DNA of 64,000 nt. Origin: Aquirhabdus sp. (GTDB taxonomy: Bacteria; Pseudomonadota; Gammaproteobacteria; Pseudomonadales; Moraxellaceae). The translations under genes and the position numbers were made by a program. A model generated the notes under the pieces. That model made no database searches. It had not been told where the DNA came from and saw nothing but the letters and a program-made list of their open reading frames with translations. How positions within the stretch are numbered: the first letter of the stretch is position 1; every line of letters begins with the position of its first letter. Shown here in pieces: positions 16,897 through 23,830 of this stretch. The DNA lies in assembly GCA_030149815.1 (NCBI GenBank), contig JASLHI010000012.1:1-64000 (forward strand), in the 5' to 3' direction.

Positions 16897-17204
16897 GAGG
16901 AACTTCCTAGATACAACTAAAGAGAAAAACAAGAGACAAACGAGGAAGAAATCTTTGAATCGATTCCAGTCATGAACTATAGCTGACGGATCATAAATGC
17001 AAACACCATCACATTCATTGGCGTTTTTGAATAAAAATCATGACGATATTATCAATTACAGATATTGCTAAAAGATTAAACAGATGCCCTAAAAAGCTGA
17101 TCTAAGTAGCTAGATCAGCTTTTTAGAAACTTTTTGAGTAAGCGCTTTTAAGAAATAAAAAACGCGAACCTAAGTCCGCGCTTTTTTATTTCAAAATTAA
17201 CGAA
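16897..17204. other. Intergenic region between fumC and the propeller gene
   Basis: The 308 base gap holds two hairpins. One at 17089-17126 has a perfect 16 bp stem (CTAAAAAGCTGATCTA and its complement, 6 base loop). The other is the fumC terminator at 17154-17193. The rest is AT-rich and should contain the promoter of the propeller gene, but no clear -35/-10 pair was identified. No ORF is supported. Confidence 0.6.
17154..17193 (-). terminator. fumC terminator
   Basis: Reading the - strand, AAATAAAAAAGCGCG pairs with CGCGTTTTTTATTT around a 10 base loop, with one bulge. It lies just beyond the fumC stop codon, and T-rich sequence follows the stem. Confidence 0.8.
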
Positions 17205-18596
17205 TTAAGAATGTGTCATATCGAGTGGCACAACCCATTGTGCAAACTCAGCTTCAGTCACGTAACCCAGCGCGAGAGCAGCTTCTTTCAAGCTTGTGCC
17301 TTCTTTATGCGCCTTCTTCGCAATCGCTGCCGCTTTGTCGTAACCGATGTGTGGGTTCAACGCTGTGACTTGCATCAAGTTCTTCGCCAAGTTTTCTTCG
17401 ATTTTTGGCAAGTTTGGTTCGATACCGACTGCACAGTTATCGTTGAATGCCAAGCACGAATCAGAGATCAATTGGATGCTTTCCAATACGTTATGAACCA
17501 TCACTGGTTTAAAGACGTTCAATTGGAAGTTACCTTGGCTACCTGCGAACGCTACCGCTGCGTCATTACCAAACACTTGCACCGCAACCATGGTCATTGC
17601 TTCACTTTGTGTTGGGTTAACTTTACCTGGCATGATTGAGCTGCCTGGTTCGTTTTCTGGAATGTTCAATTCGCCGATACCGTTACGTGGACCACTTGCC
17701 AACCAACGTACGTCGTTCGCCATTTTCATCAACGCACCAGCCAATGTACGCAGGCTTGCAGAAGTTTGAACGAGCGCATCATGCGCGCTGAGTGCTGCGA
17801 ATTTATTTGCCGCAGATTTGAATGGGAAACCCGTTTCTTTTTCATAGTAGCTAGCTGCGAGCGCACCAAATTTTGGATGTGCATTTAAGCCTGTACCTAC
17901 CGCTGTACCGCCGATTGCGAGTTCATACAAACCAACGAGTGCATGACGAGTTTCAGCAATACAGTAGTCCAATTGTGCAACCCAGCCACCGATTTCTTGA
18001 CCTAAAGTAATTGGTGTCGCGTCTTGTAAATGGGTACGACCGACTTTTACTAAATCTTTGTACTGTTCAGCTTTTGCTGCCAATGTGTCACGCAGAACTT
18101 TGACGCTTGGGAATAGTTTTTCGTTCAATTCCAAAACCACCGCAATGTGCATTGCTGTTGGGAATGTGTCGTTACTTGATTGACCACGATTTACATGGTC
18201 GTTCGGGTGAACTGGAGTTTTGCTGCCTAATACGCCACCAGCGATTTCGATACCACGGTTTGAAATCACTTCGTTTGAGTTCATGTTGCTTTGTGTGCCT
18301 GAACCAGTTTGGAACACAACGAGAGGGAAATGCGCGTCTAACTTACCTGCGATCACTTCGTCAGCGGCTTGGATGATCAGAGCTGCAACTTCTTCAGAGA
18401 TTTGACCCAAGTCGCGGTTTGCTTCTGCTGCGCCTTTTTTGAGGATACCGAGGCTGCGGATCATTGGGCGGGTGAATTTAAAACGATCTACACCGATTGG
18501 GAAGTTTTGAATACTACGTTGGGTTTGTGCACCCCAGTAACGGCTGTTTTCTACGTCCAGCGCGCCCATCGTGTCGGTTTCAATACGAGTAGTCAT
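17205..18596 (-). CDS. fumC: Class II fumarate hydratase
   Basis: A 463 aa enzyme that interconverts fumarate and malate in the TCA cycle, oxygen-stable and iron-free. The fumarate lyase signature GSSIMPGKVNPTQ is present, as are TGSGTQSNMNSNEV, GRTHLQDATPITLGQE and HPNDHVNRGQSSND, which line the active site formed by three subunits of the tetramer. Length matches FumC (about 460-467 aa). AGAGGAA lies 7 bases before the ATG. It is monocistronic, with its own terminator and a putative promoter at 18675-18680. Confidence 0.97.
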   Translation of the reverse strand: MTTRIETDTMGALDVENSRYWGAQTQRSIQNFPIGVDRFKFTRPMIRSLGILKKGAAEANRDLGQISEEVAALIIQAADEVIAGKLDAHFPLVVFQTGSGTQSNMNSNEVISNRGIEIAGGVLGSKTPVHPNDHVNRGQSSNDTFPTAMHIAVVLELNEKLFPSVKVLRDTLAAKAEQYKDLVKVGRTHLQDATPITLGQEIGGWVAQLDYCIAETRHALVGLYELAIGGTAVGTGLNAHPKFGALAASYYEKETGFPFKSAANKFAALSAHDALVQTSASLRTLAGALMKMANDVRWLASGPRNGIGELNIPENEPGSSIMPGKVNPTQSEAMTMVAVQVFGNDAAVAFAGSQGNFQLNVFKPVMVHNVLESIQLISDSCLAFNDNCAVGIEPNLPKIEENLAKNLMQVTALNPHIGYDKAAAIAKKAHKEGTSLKEAALALGYVTEAEFAQWVVPLDMTHS

Positions 18597-18674
18597 GGTA
18601 TTCCTCTATTTAAGTGGTCGTTTAAATGCGCTCTTGTGAAGTACATTTTTTGTACGTGAAAAATATGTCGCGAG

Positions 18675-18680
18675 ATTATA
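18675..18680 (-). promoter_or_regulatory. Putative fumC -10 element
   Basis: A perfect TATAAT on the - strand, 79 bases upstream of the fumC start. The -35 region 17 bases further up is poor. The implied leader contains GTACA...TGTAC, a small hairpin. Confidence 0.45.
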
Positions 18681-18743
18681 CAAAAAATTGCTTTCACTTG
18701 GGTGGCTTTATGACATTTTAAAGTTTGATGTTTGGTATATGTC

Positions 18744-18779
18744 TTGCCAAAAGTTAACCTGCATGTTAACTTTTGGCAA
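18744..18779 (+). promoter_or_regulatory. Operator-like palindrome at the toxin start codon
   Basis: TTGCCAAAAGTTAAC and its exact complement form 15 bp arms around the 6 bases CTGCAT. The last base of the palindrome is the A of the toxin ATG. Such perfect repeats in front of toxin-antitoxin operons are usually bound by the antitoxin. No Shine-Dalgarno site fits between it and the ATG. Confidence 0.8.
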
Positions 18780-19138
18780 TGCGAACAATCATATTTTATA
18801 AATTAGAAAACGGTGAGTGTCCTGTTACAGATTTTCTAGATCAACTCACACCTAAACAAGCTCAAAAGGTTGTTTGGGTCTTGCAATTAGTTGAGGAATT
18901 AGATGTTGTACCTATCACTTATTTCAAAAAACTGGTGAACACCGACAATATTTGGGAGGTTCGTGTACAAATCGGCAATGATATTTTGAGGTTATTGGGT
19001 TTTCTGGATGACGGCAATTTTGTTGTACTCGCTCATGGTTTTCAAAAGAAAACTCAGAAAACACCAAAAGCAGAAATAGATATCGCCGAAAGTCGTAAGC
19101 GAGATTATTTCCAACGTAAACGGGAGAGAAAGTCATGA
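18779..19138 (+). CDS. HigB/RelE-superfamily toxin (Gp49-like)
   Basis: A 119 aa protein of the RelE/ParE fold, phage Gp49-like branch, expected to cut mRNA at the ribosome or otherwise inhibit growth. Recognisable parts are the opening RTIIFYKLENG, FLDQLTPKQAQKVVWVLQ, IWEVRVQIGNDILRLLGF and the basic end VLAHGFQKKTQKTPKAEIDIAESRKRDY. A TTG two codons upstream is an alternative start. The stop overlaps the antitoxin start by 4 bases. The toxin-first order matches HigBA-type operons. The operator palindrome runs into the start codon, so the transcript may be leaderless or very short-leadered. Confidence 0.88.
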   Translation: MRTIIFYKLENGECPVTDFLDQLTPKQAQKVVWVLQLVEELDVVPITYFKKLVNTDNIWEVRVQIGNDILRLLGFLDDGNFVVLAHGFQKKTQKTPKAEIDIAESRKRDYFQRKRERKS

Positions 19139-19410
19139 GTGATCTACAACGTTATATCCAGAACCGTAAAATCGAAGATGCGGATTTTGCAGAAGGTTTC
19201 GATGAGGGCTATAAGTCTTTCAAAATAGGCGTACTCTTACGTCAATTGCGAGAGGAAACTGGCATGACACAATCTGAAATTGCAGAAAAATTAAATACTA
19301 ATAAATCAGCGATTTCACGAATTGAAAATCACTCCGAAGATGTAAAATTGTCAACACTTGAAAAGTTTGCCAGTGCATTAGGTAAGCGTTTGGAAGTTCG
19401 GATTGCATAA
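19135..19410 (+). CDS. HigA/XRE-family antitoxin
   Basis: A 91 aa antitoxin with a helix-turn-helix domain in residues 35-88 (LLRQLREETGMTQSEIAEKL, then KSAISRIENHSEDVKLSTLEKFASAL). It should bind the toxin and repress its own operon through the palindrome at 18744-18779. The N-terminal 30 residues are acidic (DADFAEGFDEGY) and may wrap the toxin. It overlaps the toxin gene by 4 bases (ATGA), giving translational coupling. Confidence 0.9.
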   Translation: MSDLQRYIQNRKIEDADFAEGFDEGYKSFKIGVLLRQLREETGMTQSEIAEKLNTNKSAISRIENHSEDVKLSTLEKFASALGKRLEVRIA

Positions 19411-19454
19411 TTTGGTTGTGTAGTTTTCGATCAATCAAAAACCGATAAGTTTTC

Positions 19455-19488
19455 TTGACCTAACTACAGCTGAATGACATATTCAGCT
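19455..19488 (+). promoter_or_regulatory. Possible promoter and palindrome upstream of the HEPN module
   Basis: TTGACC (19455-19460) and CATATT (19479-19484) are 18 bases apart and could be -35/-10. A perfect 8 bp inverted repeat, AGCTGAAT/ATTCAGCT around GACAT (19468-19488), overlaps the -10. It could equally be a hairpin ending the toxin-antitoxin transcript. Confidence 0.35.
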
Positions 19489-19520
19489 CTATATTTATTA
19501 ATCAAAATAAGTATCTCATA

Positions 19521-19556
19521 TGTCACGTTTAGACATCTTATGTGTCAATGGTGACA
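19521..19556 (+). promoter_or_regulatory. TGTCA/TGACA inverted repeats before the HEPN module
   Basis: TGTCA-ATGG-TGACA (19543-19556) is a perfect short palindrome. TGTCAC at 19521 also pairs with GTGACA at 19551, and GACA occurs at 19532. The cluster lies 44-79 bases before the first gene and could be an operator. Confidence 0.35.
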
Positions 19557-19599
19557 GATAAAAGTAACTAATAACATTTTTTAGATTAGGAAGATCTAC

Positions 19600-20088
19600 A
19601 TGAATAGCAAAATTCGCATAAAGATGGGAGCAATTGAAGTTGAATATGAAGGTTCCGAAGCATTTCTAAGAGAAGAGCTACCTGCGTTCCTCGCTGCCGT
19701 ATCGGAACTCTACGCTAAATCAGGTGGTAGCACGTATCAACTCAATGGGAATGCAGAAGAACAACTCCAAGCCTCAGCAGTACAAAACCCAAGCATTGAA
19801 ATGACAACCGCATCGATTGCCTCAAAACTTGGTGTCAACTCTGGAGCACAGCTCGTGCTTGCCGCCGCAGCGCACCTACGTTTAGTTAAGGGAATGGATA
19901 GATTCCCTCGTAAACAGTTAACTGAACAAATGAGATCCGCATCTTCTTTCTTCAAAGAGAGCTATGTTTCAAATCTCTCAAAGACAATCCAGACTCTCAT
20001 GAAAGACGACAAGCTCAATGAACCATCAAGTGAAGTCTATGCCCTAACTCATGCCACTGAACAAGAGCTGAGGTCACGCCTTGTTTGA
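19600..20088 (+). CDS. Unknown protein with winged-helix-like region, partner of the HEPN protein
   Basis: A 162 aa protein. The N-terminal 40 residues (KIRIKMGAIEVEYEGSEAFL and a following helix) form a strand-helix unit that I associate with small proteins of unknown function. Residues 60-75 are a polar linker. Residues 78-160 contain helices with FPRKQLTEQMRSA, LSKTIQTLMKDDKL and EVYALT, consistent with a winged helix-turn-helix. A clear AGGAAG site precedes the ATG by 5 bases. The next gene starts inside the end of this one, so they form a two-gene unit. No function is known; a sensor or antitoxin-like role is a guess. Confidence 0.7.
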   Translation: MNSKIRIKMGAIEVEYEGSEAFLREELPAFLAAVSELYAKSGGSTYQLNGNAEEQLQASAVQNPSIEMTTASIASKLGVNSGAQLVLAAAAHLRLVKGMDRFPRKQLTEQMRSASSFFKESYVSNLSKTIQTLMKDDKLNEPSSEVYALTHATEQELRSRLV

Positions 20089-20809
20089 CATCGACACGCT
20101 TAAGGATCTACTTGCAAGAAAGGATCTCAGCACAAAACAAAAGCTCATGCTCTGCCTTGCGCAAGATCCTCTTCAACCAAAGTCTGTCGCAGATATCAAA
20201 CAATCTGCCGCCTCTCTTGGTCTTAGAGAAATAAAAAGTTGGAATGTCTCCGACTACCTAAGCAGATGCAAACCAAACGTTGTGAGAAGTGATGGGGGTT
20301 GGGAATTAACCGAAACGGGAAAAAAACATATCAGAGAGTTAGCAGGCCCTCTGCTTCCTGATGTTACTCCGCTAGTAATTTCATCTTTGCGAAAGCAGCT
20401 TCCAACAATATCAAACGCTAACTGCCGTAGCTTTGTTGAAGAATCAATTAGAGCCTTTGAAGCAAAGCTATATAGATCAGCTATTGTTTTGTGCTGGGTC
20501 GGAGCTGTAGCGGTTCTCTATGACCACATAGTTGAAAATCATCTCAGTGCATTCAATTCAGAAGCTTTGAAGAGAGACGCAAAGTGGAGATCAGCTAAAA
20601 CCTCTGATGATCTCGCTCGCATGAAAGAACACGAGTTTCTTCAAATCCTAGCCGCAACTTCCGTCATTGGAAAAAACGTAAAAGACGAGCTTGAAGTATG
20701 TCTCAAGCTCAGAAATGGCTGCGGTCACCCAAACTCTCTTGTTGTCGGAGAGCTAAAAGCTTCTGCACATATTGAAACATTGATGCAAAATATCTATTCA
20801 AAATACTAA
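20081..20809 (+). CDS. Putative HEPN-domain protein with N-terminal winged helix
   Basis: A 242 aa protein starting at TTG, with GAGG 8 bases upstream and an 8 base overlap with the preceding gene. Residues 1-90 look like a winged helix (KQKLMLCLAQD, SWNVSDYLSR, WELTETGKKHIRELAG). Residues 115-242 are helical and end with LKLRNGCGHPNSL: Arg211-Asn212-x3-His216 fits the HEPN nuclease motif (R, polar residue, then His after R+5). HEPN proteins are often metal-independent RNases in toxin-antitoxin and abortive-infection systems. The neighbouring HigBA-like pair supports a defence-type setting. Nuclease activity is inferred only from this motif. Confidence 0.7.
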   Translation: MFDIDTLKDLLARKDLSTKQKLMLCLAQDPLQPKSVADIKQSAASLGLREIKSWNVSDYLSRCKPNVVRSDGGWELTETGKKHIRELAGPLLPDVTPLVISSLRKQLPTISNANCRSFVEESIRAFEAKLYRSAIVLCWVGAVAVLYDHIVENHLSAFNSEALKRDAKWRSAKTSDDLARMKEHEFLQILAATSVIGKNVKDELEVCLKLRNGCGHPNSLVVGELKASAHIETLMQNIYSKY

Positions 20810-20817
20810 CAGCCCGA

Positions 20818-20849
20818 GTAGGTCGCAATAAGCCCAAGCGCATTGCGAC
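20818..20849 (+). repeat. REP-like palindrome, copy 2 (forward)
   Basis: GTAGGTCGCAAT, AAGCCCAAGCGC, ATTGCGAC: the same element as 4521-4552 with compensating arm changes, so the hairpin is conserved. It begins 8 bases after the HEPN gene stop codon. Confidence 0.8.
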
Positions 20850-20925
20850 AGCAGAAATAAAACCCATGAACAGCATGTAAAATCCCAAACAATCCCACAA
20901 ATAAATTGTGTTTGTATATCATATA

Positions 20926-20962
20926 CACATGTCGCAATGCCCTTTGGTTATTGCGACATGTG
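20926..20962 (-). repeat. REP-like palindrome, inverted partner
   Basis: CACATGTCGCAAT and ATTGCGACATGTG form a perfect 13 bp stem around GCCCTTTGGTT. The core is the reverse complement of the copy at 20818-20849, so the two form an inverted pair about 75 bp apart. Confidence 0.8.
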
Positions 20963-21044
20963 CTTTGAACCAGCGGGCAAGAAGAAAAGGCGGTTTCGCC
21001 TTTTTTCATATCAAATTTTCGAGATTTTAGGTGTTGGACGCGAC

Positions 21045-21572
21045 ATGAAAAAAACTGTCATCTTTGTAGTGATCATTCTAAGCGTGATTGTGCTGTCGGT
21101 TGTTGGCAGAAATTTTGTTAAACAAAAAATGGCCGACCAAGCCGCCAAAAGTCCCGTCAATGTCGAACAGCCTGCCATCGCCAAGGTCGCCTTAGCGTTT
21201 GATAATGCTGACGAAGCTGCACGATTTGAGGCGATCACGCATCTGATCAACGCCAAAAACAAAGACCTGTCCCTACCCCGCGAGATCAAGACAGGTATAT
21301 CGTTTGAGCATATCGACATGCAGGAAGGCAGCAACATGATCGAAGCCAAATTTCGCTTTACCGATGATATTGCCAAAGGCCTACAAGTCGCCAAAGCCAA
21401 CTCTGAATTCCGCCAGATGAAAATGAACCTCTGCGCCATGATGACCAACCTGTCATCAGAAAACCAAGCTGCTCTGCTCAATCAACATACCTTCTATCGG
21501 GTCAAGTTTTACGATAAGAGCGATGTGTTTGTGGCGAACAAGGATTTGGAGTTGGTGAGTTGTGTGGGGTGA
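21045..21572 (+). CDS. Membrane-anchored protein of unknown function
   Basis: A 175 aa protein with a single N-terminal hydrophobic helix (residues 4-20, VIFVVIILSVIVLSVVG) preceded by MKK, then a periplasmic domain. It can be a membrane anchor or an uncleaved signal. The domain has two cysteines (CAMM and the end SCVG) that could form a disulfide. The ATG at 21045 places this helix at the start; an in-frame ATG at 20937 would begin inside the REP hairpin. No family was recognised. Confidence 0.7.
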   Translation: MKKTVIFVVIILSVIVLSVVGRNFVKQKMADQAAKSPVNVEQPAIAKVALAFDNADEAARFEAITHLINAKNKDLSLPREIKTGISFEHIDMQEGSNMIEAKFRFTDDIAKGLQVAKANSEFRQMKMNLCAMMTNLSSENQAALLNQHTFYRVKFYDKSDVFVANKDLELVSCVG

Positions 21573-21664
21573 TTTGAGGTTGTTCTAGAGCTATCAAGCA
21601 CTATCGAAAAAGTTGCGTTAGAAAAAATCAACTTCCTTCAAAAACAAACCAAAACCTAATACAG

Positions 21665-21708
21665 AAAAAAGCCCAACATTCACCGAACATTGGGCTTTGA
21701 CTTTTTAA
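21665..21708. terminator. Bidirectional terminator
   Basis: AAAGCCCAA and TTGGGCTTT, with further ATT/CAT pairing, form a hairpin between convergent genes. An A run on the left and TTTTT on the right allow use in both directions. Confidence 0.8.
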
Positions 21709-21713
21709 ACGAC

Positions 21714-22889
21714 TTATTTCGTTTCGTTAAACAACTCACGACCAATCAACATACGGCGGATTTCAGAAGTCCCCGCACCGATTTCAAACAGTTTCGCATC
21801 GCGCCACAAGCGACCTGCTGGGTAATCATTGATATAACCATTGCCACCCAAAACTTGAATCGCTTGGCCTGCCATCCAAGTCGCTTTTTCTGCCACATAC
21901 AGAATCGCACCTGCCGCATCTTTACGCACAGGCTCACCACGATCAGCCGCCTTCGCAACCGCATACAAGTAAGACACACATGCGTTGTAGCCGACATACA
22001 TATCTGCAAGCTTGCCTTGCATGAGTTGGAACTCACCAATCGCCTGTCCAAACTGCTTACGCTCGTGAACATACGGTACAACCAAATCTAGCGCCGCAGC
22101 CATGATACCCAGTGGCCCTGCACCAATCACAATACGCTCATAATCCAAACCTGACATGAGGACTTTTACACCGCCATTCACTTTGCCCAATACGTTTTCA
22201 ACTGGCACACGGCAGTTTTCAAAAATCAGCTCACAGGTATTTGAACCACGTAAACCCAGCTTATCGAGTTTCTGTGCAGTGCTAAAACCAGCAAAAGATT
22301 TCTCGATAATGAACGCTGTGATGCCTTTTGAGCTAGCAGCTAAGTCAGTTTTTGCATAGACAACTAATGTATCCGCATCAGGACCATTGGTGATCCACAT
22401 TTTATTGCCGTTTAAGACGTAATGATCACCGTCCTGATCTGTATGTAAGTCTGCACGTAATTTCATGCTGACTACGTCAGAACCCGCACCCGGCTCAGAC
22501 ATTGCCAATGCGCCGATATGCTCGCCGCTGACCAGTTTTGGTAAATATTTTTGCTTTTGTGCTTCAGTACCATTCAAATGAATCTGGTTTACACAAAGGT
22601 TTGAATGTGCGCCATAAGACAAGCCCACCGCCGCAGACGCGCGTGAAATTTCTTCGGATGCAATCACATGCGCCAAGTAGCCCATATTCACGCCACCGTA
22701 TTCTTCAGCAACGGTCATACCGAGGATGCCGAGGTCACCCATCTTGCGCCACAGTTCTAGCGGGAAGTGGTTTTCCTTATCGAAGTCTTGAGCGAATGGC
22801 GTAATTTCTTTTGCAGAAAATTGACGTACGCTATCGCGTAGGGCAACGAGTTCAGGTGAAAGATCATGATTAAAACTAGAGATATACAT
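21714..22889 (-). CDS. liuA: Isovaleryl-CoA dehydrogenase
   Basis: A 391 aa flavoenzyme that converts isovaleryl-CoA to 3-methylcrotonyl-CoA in leucine (and acyclic terpene) breakdown. The acyl-CoA dehydrogenase motifs ALAMSEPGAGSDVVSM and VLGGNGYINDYPAGRLWRDAKL are present. At the usual catalytic position it has IGAGTSEI (Gly, not Glu). Instead GLDYERIVIGAGPLG carries the Glu used by isovaleryl-CoA dehydrogenases. AAGGA lies 10 bases before the ATG. It is separated from the atu operon by two small + strand genes, so it is a separate unit. The rest of a liu operon is not in view. Confidence 0.88.
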   Translation of the reverse strand: MYISSFNHDLSPELVALRDSVRQFSAKEITPFAQDFDKENHFPLELWRKMGDLGILGMTVAEEYGGVNMGYLAHVIASEEISRASAAVGLSYGAHSNLCVNQIHLNGTEAQKQKYLPKLVSGEHIGALAMSEPGAGSDVVSMKLRADLHTDQDGDHYVLNGNKMWITNGPDADTLVVYAKTDLAASSKGITAFIIEKSFAGFSTAQKLDKLGLRGSNTCELIFENCRVPVENVLGKVNGGVKVLMSGLDYERIVIGAGPLGIMAAALDLVVPYVHERKQFGQAIGEFQLMQGKLADMYVGYNACVSYLYAVAKAADRGEPVRKDAAGAILYVAEKATWMAGQAIQVLGGNGYINDYPAGRLWRDAKLFEIGAGTSEIRRMLIGRELFNETK

Positions 22890-23062
22890 GGCTTATTTTT
22901 CCTTAAAAACAATTCACTTCAAAAAGATTCAATTCAAAAATTAGTACTAAAAACCGCTACTCAAAAAACTTCGGTTGCGGATTTTTTTATCGCTCAACCT
23001 GAATACAAGGTATGATGACACCATTAGCTCACTGCAAAACATACGACAACGAAGCGCATTAG

Positions 23063-23332
23063 ATGACATCGAATCCAACTTCACATTCTCAAAGCAAACA
23101 AAGTAACGATCCTTTACAAGGTTTGACGCTTGCTGTTTTGCTTGAACGTCTCGTCACTTTATACGGCTGGGAAGAATTGGCTCGTTTCGTCAATATTCGC
23201 TGCTTCAGTCATGAGCCGAGTATTAAATCAAGCCTAACTTTACTACGCCGAACACCTTGGGCGCGAACGCAGGTCGAAGACCTATACATCAAATTTGGTC
23301 ATGCGGATTGGCAAAAATCGCAATCAGAGTAA
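23063..23332 (+). CDS. VF530 (DUF2132) family DNA-binding protein
   Basis: An 89 aa protein. Residues 15-80 match the VF530 family: DPLQGLTLAVLLERLV, YGWEELARFVNIRCF, PSIKSSLTLLRRTPWARTQVEDLY. The type member, from Vibrio fischeri, has a small helical DNA-binding fold. The function in the cell is not known. The first 15 residues are a polar Ser/Asn-rich lead. It precedes the RRM gene by 45 bases and both may be on one transcript. Confidence 0.88.
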   Translation: MTSNPTSHSQSKQSNDPLQGLTLAVLLERLVTLYGWEELARFVNIRCFSHEPSIKSSLTLLRRTPWARTQVEDLYIKFGHADWQKSQSE

Positions 23333-23377
23333 TCCCATTTTTACATTTCAAACGCTATTCAAAACTTGGAACACATT

Positions 23378-23623
23378 ATGAAAATCATCGCCCGTAACTT
23401 GTCACGTGAAACGACTGAAGCCGAACTCCATGCACTTTTCGCGGAATTCGGCGAGGTTCAATCCTGTACTTTAGTCATGGACAAAGCAACGGGTAAATCC
23501 AAAGGTTTTGGCTTCGTTGAAATGCAACTCTACGAAGCCCGTACCGCCATCAAACGTCTAAACGCCAAGAAGATTGGCGGCAGTGTTATTCGCGTAAAAG
23601 AAGCCGAAGAAACACCGAAGTAA
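23378..23623 (+). CDS. RRM-type RNA-binding protein
   Basis: An 81 aa single RNA-recognition-motif protein. RNP2 is IIARNL and RNP1 is SKGFGFVEM, with the alpha helix EAELHALFAEFGEV between them. It should bind single-stranded RNA. Bacterial RRM proteins of this size are often cold-induced, which cannot be tested here. The ATG at 23378 is preferred to a TTG four codons earlier, which itself provides the TTGGAA before it. Confidence 0.9.
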   Translation: MKIIARNLSRETTEAELHALFAEFGEVQSCTLVMDKATGKSKGFGFVEMQLYEARTAIKRLNAKKIGGSVIRVKEAEETPK

Positions 23624-23643
23624 CTCATCCACTCAACTTTTAG

Positions 23644-23720
23644 TTCACTGAGCCTGTCGAAGTGAATATCGTGCTGGTTTACCTTTCATAAAACGCACAT
23701 TTCGACAGGCTCAATGAGCT
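23644..23720. repeat. TGAGCCTGTCGAA-type inverted repeat
   Basis: TTCACTGAGCCTGTCGAAGTG (left) and CATTTCGACAGGCTCAATGAG (right) are near-complements about 32 bp apart. The core resembles REP-like repeats common in bacterial intergenic DNA. A diverged relative is at 60650-60715. Confidence 0.75.
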
Positions 23721-23741
23721 AGCTATACTTCATTCAACATC

Positions 23742-23829
23742 AAAAGCAAATCCCTCCCGACCTCCCTTTCATAAAGGGAGGAGCTTTTACCCTCCTTAGT
23801 AAAAGGAGGACAAGAGAGGATTTGCTTTT
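23742..23829. repeat. Three-hairpin intergenic repeat after atuF
   Basis: The outer stem pairs AAAAGCAAATCC with GGATTTGCTTTT. Inside are two hairpins: CCTCCCTTT/AAAGGGAGG and CCTCCTT/AAGGAGG. The element ends one base from the atuF stop codon and probably shapes the 3' end of the atu transcript. Similar C-rich hairpins occur at 26702-26767 and 27992-28010. Confidence 0.75.
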
Positions 23830-23830
23830 A

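Noticed and set aside
17211..18659. Several + strand ORFs opposite fumC.
   Set aside because: They lie within a strongly supported gene and show no family motifs or ribosome sites.
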